This document shows positions 23,950 to 34,249 of a stretch of 64,000 nt of DNA, piece by piece. Below the pieces are notes generated by a model. The model was not told the DNA's origin. It made no database searches and saw only the letters and a program-made list of their open reading frames with translations. Numbering within the stretch: the stretch's first letter is position 1; each line of letters opens with the position of its first letter. A program made the position numbers and the translations under genes. This DNA comes from Haemonchus contortus (taxonomy: Eukaryota > Nematoda > Chromadorea > Rhabditida > Trichostrongylidae), in contig LS997563.1 of the NCBI GenBank assembly GCA_000469685.2, positions 14,807,940-14,871,939 on the forward strand. The letters are read 5' to 3'.

Positions 23950-25264
23950 AGCAATGGTATTGTTGAGCTCATTGATAACATTAGTTCTGACATTGCATAC
24001 TTCTTTGACAACAATGACCCATGGCCAGTTCTAGTAAGAAAGGCTTGTATTAAGAATTGACTGTCGAAAACTATTCTCTACGTTTGCAATCCTTGCTAAG
24101 TCACCTCTCTTCTTTTCTCATCAGTACCGGTCTTAATCGCGACGAAGGCAGTTCGCGAAAAAGCATGGAACTCTCGTATGAGTACCCCGCACTACTATCC
24201 CGGTGGTTCGGAGAGAAAGCTTCCGCTCCCACCTCGCAAAAGGCCATTCAAAGGATCATGGAAGACTGCAAAGAAAAGATAAAGGACTTATTTACGAAAG
24301 TAAGAGACGTTAAAGTAGAATGCGCGCCTCAAGATAGCGCTCGACACGACACTTCAAACAAACTTGCGGATCACTCGATCAATTCATCGGTAGACTCAAT
24401 CAAATGCAACAACAACAAGACACACCCCGGACGGACCATCGAAGACCTCGGAAACGGATCACGACGAAACAAGAAACACAGGAGAATCGAACGAAGCAGA
24501 AAGCATACGCGACAATATCGCATACATGGAATAGGTAGACGAACAAGAGGAAGAAATCTCGAGCGAAACAATGAGGACGAATGTGAAGATCAAGAAGAAA
24601 CGAGCAAGACAATGCAGACGAATATGACTAACAGAAGCAAATAACGAGCGAAACTACGACAACTAAGAACTTGTCGAAAGTGAAATTTTGAAGAAGTCAA
24701 TGACCTGAAGAAGGAACTTGAAGAAGTTCACTACAGAATACGTGATTTGTTGAGAATGCGAACATGTAAGCCAAGATTGTTTGAAACTGGGGTCACTCGC
24801 CAACAAGAGGGAAAGATGCTCTGCTCTTTCTGTTGTTTCTGTTGTTTCTGTTTCTCCAGGACATCATTCCAGTAATTCTTTCACAAAAATCACTGGAGCC
24901 AAGGAACGCGAGGCACACCTAGAAAGCCGTGGACGCTGCAATATGTGTTAATAGTTGAATTGTCAAAAAGGATTCTATTGCAAAAAGTGCTCCATACGTT
25001 GCCACTACTCTAAGAAAATAGGGCACGCATCAGCAATCTGCAAACTTCCAGAAGAGTCGGTCCAGATCTTCCCTGAAAGGAATAACCTTGAGAATATCGC
25101 AGAGCAGATGTCGAACAGACCGGAAGAACTAGGACGACTGGTTAAAAAGGCATCAATATACCCCATAGTATTTCGATCAAAAAATTTTTGACCTAAATCA
25201 TCTAAGCCACCTTTCCCTACGACTCCCCTCGGAGACGAGTACTTGCGACTTCGAAGAGGGGGAG
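23950..25264 (+). pseudogene. BEL/Pao-like retroelement gag remnant
   Basis: A coding-looking but interrupted reading path is present. An N-terminal part (around 23955-24060, 'VELIDNISSDIAYFFDNN') shifts frame into a 24057-24644 frame. After stops and a gap comes a Cys/His cluster at about 24940-25035: CNMC, then 'CQKGFYCKKCSIRCHYSKK' and 'GHASAIC', reminiscent of the paired zinc knuckles of nematode BEL/Pao gag proteins. Protease, RT, RNase H and integrase are absent, so the internal region was largely deleted. A purine tract (gaagagggggag) at 25253-25264 leads into the LTR. Confidence 0.5.
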
Positions 25265-25550
25265 TATCGCGGAACCGGCGATTTTTTCCCTCTTCGAGTT
25301 CACTGATTGGGTGGTCAAAAAGGAGGATCATCGCAGGGGATCGAAATGCGCGATAAAGGAACGCTATAAAAGAATCAAATAGAGAGCCAGCGCCCGTATA
25401 TATATATATTTGTTATGTTTGTTGTTATGTTTTATGTTTGTTTTTTTATATATGTACACATTTTTGTTAATAAAGGTTTAATTCGAGGCTTCCAACAACT
25501 TGCTCACGTGGCAAGACAGTCGATGCACGAGGTTTTACCCTGACCAATCC
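25265..25550 (+). repeat. probable solo-like 3' LTR of the gag remnant
   Basis: It directly follows the purine-rich tract. It contains a TATA box (CTATAAAAG at about 25366), a short T/AT-rich region and a polyadenylation signal (AATAAAGG at about 25471). The 3' boundary is uncertain, and no second LTR was found upstream in this window. Confidence 0.45.
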
Positions 25551-25676
25551 TTTTCATGTATTCTTTCCTATACTTTTGTGTCTGTTTTTGCTGATCGTTC
25601 CGAATTTCTCTGGTGTGCTCTCAGCGAGGGCGTTGTGATCTGTCCGGTGCGGTCAAATCGATAGTACACCTATTCA

Positions 25677-26394
25677 ATGGATGTCACTCTATCGATCTCT
25701 GTTCCAGCTATAAAAAGGGCCCACGTGGAAATGATATCCCCGGGAAAGGATGAGTGGACGAAAATCATCTCTGAATGTTCGGGCCAAGATGTTCCGCCGT
25801 ATGTAAGGATAGTTCTCAGGATACTTTTGGATACTAAACAACAAAAGGGCGCGATGAGCAAGCTTGATGCTAATTTTGTTGAGGAAAATAGTAAATGAGG
25901 GCAAAAAATGCCATGTTAAGGAAAGATTTGGAGAACAACAAGTCTTTGGTCAACGGTTTAGTAAAAAATGTGTATGATGTTGATTCCCATTCAAGCTCTG
26001 TTGAGAATGATATTGAAAAGCGACGATCGATTGTAATAGTAGGTTTAGCGGAATCAAATGATGCCTCAGCCATTGACATACTTAATCATGACTTTCAGTG
26101 CAGTGTTTTAGGATAGTGTTTTGAATCATATTGATATAGAGTGTGTACCCTGTTCTGTCTATCCTATGGGCAGGCCGACCAATAATGAGGTGCTTAAAGT
26201 GATTTTGCCAATGCCGAATTTTCAGCAGTTAGCGATCAAACGTGCCCCAAGATTGCGTTCTTTCCAAACCAAGGGCAAATTAATACGTCCATCCCTGTCA
26301 CTGAAGGAGAGGATGACAATTCGAGAGGCACTTCTGGCGAATGCTCATTCTGATTTCAATGCACTGTCAAAAAACGTTCAAAGCCTCTTCGGAT
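25677..26394 (+). pseudogene. LINE ORF1p remnant
   Basis: Three overlapping frames together make one ORF1-type protein. An N-terminal part (25677-25898) is followed by a predicted coiled-coil-like segment (25895-26080, 'MLRKDLENNKSLVNGLVKNV'). An RRM-like region ('EKRRSIVIVGLAES' at about 26017) then continues in another frame ('NEVLKVILPMPNFQQLAIK', 26121-26394). Frame changes near 25890 and 26115 inactivate it. This is the usual layout of ORF1 in CR1/L2-type nematode LINEs, a nucleic-acid chaperone role. Confidence 0.65.
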
Positions 26395-26771
26395 AAAACG
26401 TCTTTTCATAAAAGGTGCTTTAACTAATATACGGTCAGTAGTCAAAAATGCAGATGCTTTGGTAACTTTTTTTTTATGTAAGAGAAACTATGACCTGATA
26501 ATACTGACGAAGACATGGCTTCATTCAAAGGCGAACCTGGCTCCGATAATCGGTTTAGTGACTCATTTTTATCAGATTATCGTTTATCGATTATCATTTA
26601 TCGGATTTTTCGAGTGGATAGAGTTTGCAAAAGAGGTGGTGGCGTCATGCTTTTGGTCAAATATCCTTATTAAGCCAATCTTGTATTGAGCGATCAATAA
26701 AGGCCTCTTATGAAATCTTAGCATGTGATACCTGGTTTTTCTCTTCGGAGATGAGGGTCGTAGCCTTATAC

Positions 26772-27000
26772 GGGTGTGTTGCGATTCGTGCGATTCTGGG
26801 GGCGCGCGGCAAATTGCGCGGCGAAATTCGCGATGATTCAAACAACTCTTGCGTCTATCATTGGGGCCCAATTTGGAAATAAAGAAGGTAAGTAGGATTG
26901 TCCGACCCCAATGGTACGCGCAGGAGTTGTTTGAATCATCACGAATTTCGCCGCTCTATTTGCCGCGCGCACCCGGAATCGCACGAATCGCACGTCCCCC
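26772..27000. mobile_element. hairpin MITE 1 with 9-bp TSD
   Basis: A 229 bp element inserted in the LINE endonuclease. Inverted arms of about 77 bp share GTGCGATTC, GCGCGCGGCAAAT, GGCGAAATTCG and GATGATTCAAACAACTC. The 9-bp target duplication GCCTTATAC is at 26763-26771 and 27001-27009; removing the element and one copy restores a continuous LINE frame (VALY..GHVR). Long inverted repeats and a 9-bp duplication fit Mutator-like (MULE) non-autonomous elements. Confidence 0.9.
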
Positions 27001-28253
27001 GCCTTATACAGGTCACGTCCGGTTGCTCAACAACAACTGATGAATCTATCAAGGCCATCAGCGATCTATGCTCATGTGAGAACGTCTGCTCAGTTGCTGG
27101 TAGTTTCAATGTGCCTCAGTTGGGTCTCGCCACTGCGGCAGAAGTGGATGTTATGGTGTCAAAATTTCTAAGCCTGTTCAGCTCTCATGGTTTAGTTCGA
27201 AAGGTTTTGTTTCCCACGCGCTTCATTTCCTGTCTTGATTTACTCCTATGCAACGACAGTTCTGTAATCGAAAGCATTTAAAGGTTCCCTCCAATCGGTG
27301 GTAGCGACCACTCCATAGTCAGTTTCATGTTCTATCTCCTTTTTCCGAGGACAAGGCTGTCTGGATTAGGGATTTTGGGAGAGCAGACTTTGAAGCCATG
27401 AGAAGTTATATATGACGAGTAGATTGGTTCGGTTCATTTAACAACGTTAGCAGTGCAAATGAAAAATATGAGATACTCCTAGCTATAATACAACATGTTA
27501 TGATGTTTATTCCTTTTAATTTGGTCAGCAAAACTAGTCAGCGCAGCCTGCCTAAGCATTTGGGTTCGCTCGAGAAACTCAGATAAAGGCTTTGGCGAGA
27601 GGCTATTTCTTCCCAAGCAGCAAGCGATTGGAATGCATACCATGCCATCAACAAAAAGTGCACTCAAAAGCTCAGCAGATATAATGCATACCTGGAAATG
27701 GCAAAACTTTCGAAGGGAGGTGTAAAGTCTCTGTACTCTTTGCTCGAGGAGAGAGTACCAATCCTTTGGCTCGGAGAGACCCCGATTTGCAAAGGGCAAT
27801 AACGGATTTGGACAAAGCGGAGTTGCTGGCTGATACCTTTGAAGCTGGTTTCTCGGGAACTCATGATTTTTTTCCAATTGTTGCTAGCCCTGGAATTAAA
27901 GTTTGTGATTCGGCTCCATGGTTTGACATGGGCATTATATCAGATGTCCTTTGCAAGTTGACGTCTGCTGCAACTGTTAACAGTGAGAATATACCTTTCA
28001 TCACGGTAAAGAGCTGTGTCTATGAAATATGCGGCCCTCTTGCATTTTTGTTCAATCTTACTCTTATGCGAGGCGAGGTTCCCAGCAAAAGGAAGCACTC
28101 CATAGTCTTGCCACTTCCGAAGAAAAGTCTGGTCCTAGTCCGAATACTTACAGGCCAATTAGCTTGACGTCCATCTTTGCAGGGACATTTGAAACTGTTA
28201 ACAATCGATACTTGATTCAACACATAGAGAAGAATGGTATCATCCCTTCTACA

Positions 28254-28503
28254 CGGAAGACGGTCAAGTCGTGCGTCCAAGGGTGCGCGCGGCAAATTAC
28301 GCGGCGAAACCCATACCTATTCTGACGACTTTAGCGCCTATTATTTGGGCCCAATTTACAATAGTAACATCAGCTGACCTTACTAATCTACCTTACTTCA
28401 GATTCGGGCCCCAATGATAGGCGCCGGAGTAGTCCCAATTCGCCACGAACTTCGCCGCGCAATTTGCCGCGCGCACCCTTGGACGCACGACTTGACACAC
28501 ACC
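28254..28503. mobile_element. hairpin MITE 2 with 9-bp TSD
   Basis: A 250 bp relative of the element at 26772-27000, sharing GTGCGCGCGGCAAATT, GCGGCGAA and a central GGGGCCCAA-type block. Inverted arms contain GTCAAGTCGTGCGTCCAAGG. The 9-bp duplication CCTTCTACA is at 28245-28253 and 28504-28512. It sits inside the RT domain of the LINE, just before its 'HGF' segment. Confidence 0.9.
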
Positions 28504-28870
28504 CCTTCTACACATCATGGTTTTTTGCAGGAAGGTCAACAGAAACAACTCTATTATGCTGTATGAATGAATGGGCAAAGGCAATTGATTCAAAGAAAAT
28601 CGTCGACTAACTTTCTTCGATCTCAGTAGAGCCTTTGATAAATGGTGGCACAGGGTTCTAATACTAAGTTGAATTACTTAGGCTTTCGCCCATTAGTTGC
28701 TAACTGGATTCAGGAATTTCCAAATACTCTAATACTTTAGTATGCCTTACAAGATGTTACTATTGAAAGGCACTCGTCGCATTTTCAACTTATATTTGAG
28801 GCATTCCGATCAAAGAATGAAATGATCTTGCTGCGGGCATACAAACTCTATGTGCATCTTATATTAGAAA

Positions 28871-29413
28871 GTGGAACAACGGTGCTCAATTCATATACAT
28901 AAGTCAAGGGACATTAAGGCGCTAGAAGCTGTCCAAAATAATTTTACTCAAAAGTTAATGCTTAGATACTCTGGTCTCTCGTACGTAGACATCCCCAATG
29001 GCGCAGCTAGGAACCTAAAATACAGTTTGAAATCACTAGAATGGAGGAGGAGGTACGACGTACTCCTTTTCTTTAAAATCCTAACGAACTTTGTAAAGAT
29101 TGATATGGCTGATTTCTTTACTGTTTTGCCATCAAACACGAGGGGAGCTTCCGCCAAACTATCGACTTCAAATGCCAGGACCCAATGCAGGTCGAAGTGC
29201 TTCAGACTTAGAGCTCGTACATTTTTCAATTCTATTCTGCGTTCGAATCTGTATCCGTTGAAGTATGTATGTTACCTTCAAAAAAACGTGTTAGTGAATT
29301 TCTCTGGTTTTTATGGCATTTGTAGATCTTGCAAGAGTTCCCCTTTCTGGGTTTTGTTGGACTTTTGTTACGTGTTGAGACTTCAACATGTCCAAATAAA
29401 TAAAAATAAATAA
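28871..29413 (+). pseudogene. LINE ORF2 C-terminal region
   Basis: An open frame of 180 codons corresponds to the region after the RT fingers and palm: 'KALEAVQNNFTQKLMLRYSG', 'LEWRRRYDVLLFFKIL' and 'SKCFRLRARTFFNSILR'. This is the typical end of CR1-like ORF2 proteins. It follows directly on a deletion that removed the catalytic YADD motif. A paralogous fragment lies at 6002-6403 on the minus strand. Confidence 0.8.
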
Positions 29414-29416
29414 ATC

Positions 29417-32400
29417 TTGACTTGAATGCATCTCCTCATCTACTCTTGTCATTAAACTATGGCATCGATCTGCAAACACACAACCTTTTCCCACCGATAT
29501 CAAACCACTGTTGAGCTCCGGGGTAAGGTACGGTCTGCCTGGTGGAGCAGTGAATCGAGCCATCGTTAATTGAAAGTCTTTGAATTATTTTATTGCTTAC
29601 ACTATGCTTTTTGTTTTTATATGATTTACTTATTTTGATTTTTATGCTTTCCTTAAATGTAAAAACCTAATATTTATTAACAGTCGAGTAAGTCAATGAG
29701 TTCTACTAGAACTTTGATGCGTATACATCCCGGAGAAACGGATAACAGTTTACGTCCTAATTGTAGCAAACACATTCCCTTTCTTAGGCGTTCATCTTTG
29801 GAAGACGAGTGTTAAGGGAACTACGCTCCTCTCTAGACCTTGTATTTTCAAGTTATCTTGCAAATTTTCGAAACAATTTCAGTTGCATGGATTTCTTTCT
29901 GCATGGGATAGTAAATGTTTGATGTTGGCCGATAGAGTATACGACATAGTTTCCCATGATTGCTGGGTATATGTATAGTGGATAGATCGTGGGAAGTCTG
30001 CTCTGTCGGAGGCTTACGAAGCATACATCGGGCAAACGGCTATGATTTACTCAGTTGCTCTTTCATGATGAAGTTAGTCTTTGTTGCCTTCCCTACAAAT
30101 AACCTGTTTGTGAGCTTTTCTTGTAATTTTATTCTCCCATTGGTTGTCAGAGAGGAGAGGATTGCAAGCCGCAACATTCGATTACTCAGGAAACCTCAAT
30201 ACGTGTATTTTTGCTTAACCATGCAGATGTACCAAAAGAGCTTAGTATCTATCAAGAAATGAAGGTAGCTGAAAATTGTAGTTGACAGTCAGACATACCG
30301 TAGCTGACAAACAGAACATAGCAGGAGACCCCACTAACCTATATGGCCAAAGAGGGGGCCACTTCGTCCTAGACTTGTGAGTGTACTCTTACCTTTTCTT
30401 TATCATAGCTACAGGGCACTAACGAATGCAAAGAACTCGAAGTCAACCAGGTCCACGAATATTTCTCTCAGAAGAAGTATGACTCTAGATTGAAGGAAAC
30501 TCGGGTAGCTCTCCATATATGTATAAACCGCTAACTTTAAGTACCTGTTTGTATGAAGGTTTGTGCATCTGTTCGCAGAAAGCCACGATGAGGATTGTGG
30601 AATGTCACGTGGGCGCATGCTAACAAGGGTGAGGAACATATGAAGTAGGAGGACTACTGATGAGGACTACTGATATTTCATAGTGTGATCTCCCCAACCA
30701 TTCCGGATCCCTTGGCGACTTGCACGCGTTAACGTGCGCAGCCCAACTCCTTTGCCAGGAAAGCTGTTTCATACCCTTTTCTTTGTTTATTCAAGCTTCA
30801 TTATTAACAAGATGACTGTGATTCCACTAGTTTCGAGGGTTTGCTGTTTGTAAGGGATCAGCGTCTCGGCGTGTCAGGCCCTGCGTTCAGTGATACGTTC
30901 CATATACGTACTACGTCGAATAGTAGAGTCTGCTCTGACCTCGACAAGCATTTCAAAAAGTTTGTGGAGAATCGTTACAAACTGCTCTCGGACAATGCAA
31001 ATTCTATGTAATCTTTGGCGTTTCCTCCATGGACCTCTAGGGTTCTTAAGGATCACGTTCGGACAAGCATTCAGTCCGGAATTAATTACCTCCTGACGCA
31101 GATTTATTTCTGATCACCATATGCGGTGGCACACATCTTTGTACTTTTCTTATGTATGCTTTGTATCGTTGAGTAGAATGTTAGCTCGCATTTTCAACAA
31201 TTTCTCGCTCCCCGGAGTAGTACCTGGTATATATGAGTCCGTAGTTACACTCATTTCTGGGGCCAAAAGCTATCTGATTTTCAGCCTACTAGCAACTTGC
31301 CAAGGACAAGGAGAGCATATTTAGAGGAAAGATTTTGGCTTGGCTTGATGGAATCAGTGTGCTTGCGAGAGAGTAGAATGGTTACTTGGGTTGTTCCCCT
31401 GAGGCTCTACATAGTTTCCTCAGCACTTTCATGGACCAGACTGTTGTCCTCATTATTGGAGTGCGGTGGATGTTGTACTAACTAATTTTTTTGAAGTATT
31501 TGACATGGTCTGCCACTAAAACATCTAATATTACTACTGGCCAGCTCCTGGGATGATTTAGATATAGTAGAGTTGATAAGCACATTCATATACACATTCG
31601 TCGAAATTCGCCCAGAGCTTCTCTCAACGTTATGGTGGTTGTAGCGGGTTTCATCAACTTGGTGCTCTTCTACCCTCCTTATCTCCAGTTTCCACAAATA
31701 CTCGAGTTACATTGAAAAACGATTTGTATGGATGAAATAAAGATCTATGTATCGTACGATATAATAGAAAGCAGTGACGAAGAACACTTCGATCGAAAAG
31801 ATGGTTGAACCAATCTTTAGCCATTTCCTACTGTTCTTGCGAAGTGTTCCGTTTTGAATAACGCTGATGGTTTTCCTCAGTTCTATGGAACAAAGACATA
31901 AAACTCGCCTGTAGTTCGTCTGCTCAACACATAGAAACTCTGTTATCGCCGAGATCTCAAGTCCTTTCTGACATAAAGAATTAAGTAGTGAGGCTTTCGT
32001 TGTTCTCTTTCTTATGCTACGCAATATGCAGACGAAAGAGCAGAGAACTTCAGCTCGTTCCTGTCAGGCATATGATCCTTCATCTCGAGTCTGCTCTCAA
32101 GTATGGAACCGAGTCTTCACCAGGATAATATTCCTTATGCTGTCTCTCTGCGTGGGTTACGGGCTCATCCCTAGTTATAAAGAACGTTCGGAAATTTTTG
32201 GTCCAATAGGTCTGAAGAGCATGCGAATATACAACGATCGCTCTTTCTCCTGTCATTTTATTTTAATTTGCAAAGAAACCGAGCTTGTAGATGATAGACC
32301 TTTGGTCTTTCGTCCTGGGATGTGCGAGATCAACCTGAATGAGTAAAGGGATAGAATCACGCCTTGACGTTCAATTTGTTCCAATTCCTAACGGCAACGT

Positions 32401-32789
32401 GTTAAAAAAATTCCCGTAAAAGTACTTCAACCTATGTAGTTATGGGCAGATCGACGGAGCGAAATTGGGAGTCCTGAAGATAAGGCAGATACTTGACTGA
32501 TAAATTCAGCACATTATCGTGAGTGTAGGGATCACAAGGCTTGGTGAGATCGCTTTCCTTCGGTGTAGCAGCTATATCGCGAAATGGAACGCTAGCGACT
32601 TCTCTTATGGTTCTTGTTCTCAGTGTTTTTGTTGCGTTAATGTATCTTTCACGGTCGATTGAACAATGAAAGGAAAAAGGAAAGAATGTGCTCCTTCCCC
32701 TTTTTTCTTCGATCATGCGTTCTAGAGTCCTGTCCTGTGACTTGCCCCAGTGATACCGCGAATGCGTCTTTGAATGTTGTTTGCATGAA
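29417..32789. other. no gene model; several coding-looking minus-strand frames
   Basis: Minus-strand frames at 31707-32024 (with a hydrophobic run, 'IFSIEVFFVTAFYYIVRYI') and 32432-32797 ('REVASVPFRDIAATPKES') look more protein-like than chance. I cannot chain them with consistent splice sites and recognise no domain. They may be remnants of a minus-strand membrane-protein gene. The rest is AT-rich with no signal. Confidence 0.35.
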
Positions 32790-33295
32790 TAGGTCACCGT
32801 TCACCATGACTACAAGCCCTCATTCAAATAGCGGAAGTATAGGTTGGGAATTGTTCAACGGTAGTGAAGAAGGCGAGAGAAACCATCAATTCCAAGAAAA
32901 ATAAAACATTTTAAAAGCAGGGAAAAGAAAGGTCGGGCGAGATTACCATGACGGAAATAACATGGGAAAGGTATCCAGACGAGATTTCAGTTGTTGCATT
33001 GGCGCAAAGAGCTGACTACATCAAACCAAAACTGTACGGAACTGCCTTTAACTGTCGCTATGGGCCATGACAACTTGCTTAAGCCTTCTACATAGGTTCC
33101 CTTGTGAATGGTACAGCCTCTGCAGTGCCGATGAAACTCATATAAGAATACACACGGGCCAATCTTTGAGTCTTTATAACTCCCCAACCAGGCCGTTTTC
33201 CGACCTAGTAGTTCCAGATATGGCGTACGCTGGGGCCTCAAATTAATTCTGTGGGGAATCTTTGAGACCACTTTTATCGTGAACTGTGCCTTTAA
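32790..33295. mobile_element. ~500 bp MITE family, copy B
   Basis: The left terminus is eroded (CACCGTTCACCATGAC). The right terminus, TTTTATCGTGAACTGTGCCT, is intact. The interior matches copy C closely: 'gcggaagtatag.ttggga', 'ccatgacggaaataacatgg' and 'gttcccttgt.aat.ggt'. The minus-strand open frame at 32987-33340 lies inside it and is not a gene. Confidence 0.8.
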
Positions 33296-34249
33296 CATAG
33301 AGCCTAGGTTGTCAGATAGGTTGCTTCTACCACGTTTCATTAGCTTAGTTTCAGTTGTTGATTACTATCAGTGCGGGTTTTGTTCGTAATCATGTTTCGA
33401 GTTGCAGCGGAGCTGCTTCTCTTGGGGTTTCCTGTCTGGCGGTATTTTCGGTACAACCGTTTAGTTCCTGTCACTAAGCTTCCAGCACACAAATCGGTTG
33501 CCCAAGGGAAATTGGCATTCCATCTCGTGCCAAAGTAACGCTTTTGTCATATAACACATTATGGACTATGTGCACCATACCTACGTGGTGAGGCCGCTGG
33601 CTATCAGAGCTCCTTAGCTGCACTGCGTACGCCGGGGCTTTTGACGATTGTATAATGTAGGGTTATGTCGTTGATTTGTCTTCTCGCTCCTTCAAAATCC
33701 AACATTGTACAGTGGCGGTGGGTGACTCACTTGCAATCACTTACTATCCTAGAAACGGAGACGAATTAAGTGACTGTATAAACAAACAAATAAATAGATG
33801 ACCTATCCGTTTAGCAATCGGTCTTGATAACTCCTCGACAGGACCACCCGCTCGACCTCCATTCTGACCTCCACCGTGATAGCATTCTGGAGGGTATCCG
33901 GCCTGCTACTTGAATGGTCCCTTACAAATCTGACATCATCATTCGAATATGATGACACCGACCATTTTTGGAGCAGGTTTGACCCTACAAATTCATGTAT
34001 GAGCTAAAAGTAATCTGAAGCAGATGTTTTTGAATGGGCAGTCGTACTCGCTGCTTTCAAAGTCTATCTACTGGTGCCGCGCTCTTTTGCGCCCTTGCTT
34101 GTCGGGAGGTTTTTCAGTGAACTCCGGAAATTGGGGATTCTAGATCTGGCAGAGCTATCTCCGGTAGCGAAAAAAACTGGAAAGGCATCCTGCTTTGAAG
34201 TCTCACAAAAAGTATTGTATTACTACGCTGTCCATATTAATCCTTAGCC
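33296..34249. other. no supported gene
   Basis: No exon chain or recognisable repeat. It ends at the foldback element boundary. Confidence 0.45.

Larger units (their letters stand above)
26400..28870 (+). pseudogene. LINE ORF2 remnant: endonuclease and RT N-terminus
   Basis: The AP-endonuclease start is visible as 'LTNIRSVVKNADAL' and 'YDLIILTKTWLHS' (26422-26530). The family motif is TETW, so the catalytic Glu is replaced by Lys here. More endonuclease sequence follows the first MITE: 'GSFNVPQL' at about 27100, and a 'GGSDHSIVSF' segment at 27298-27328 that is the C-terminal SDH motif. RT begins after 27766 and includes the conserved 'NTYRPISLTSI' (about 28143-28180), then 'GRSTET' and 'FFDLSRAFDK' in different frames after the second MITE. 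The YxDD-containing block expected next is absent; sequence jumps near 28740-28860 to the C-terminal region. Confidence 0.75.
25660..29416 (+). mobile_element. decayed CR1-like LINE with two nested MITEs
   Basis: In order: ORF1 remnant, AP-endonuclease remnant, RT N-terminal part, and C-terminal post-RT region. It ends in an AAATA-rich simple tail (29396-29416), which is how many CR1/RTE-type elements end. Frameshifts and stops are scattered throughout, and the RT catalytic block is missing. Two hairpin elements interrupt it at 26772-27000 and 28254-28503. The pieces are colinear, so this is one insertion that decayed in place. Confidence 0.85.
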
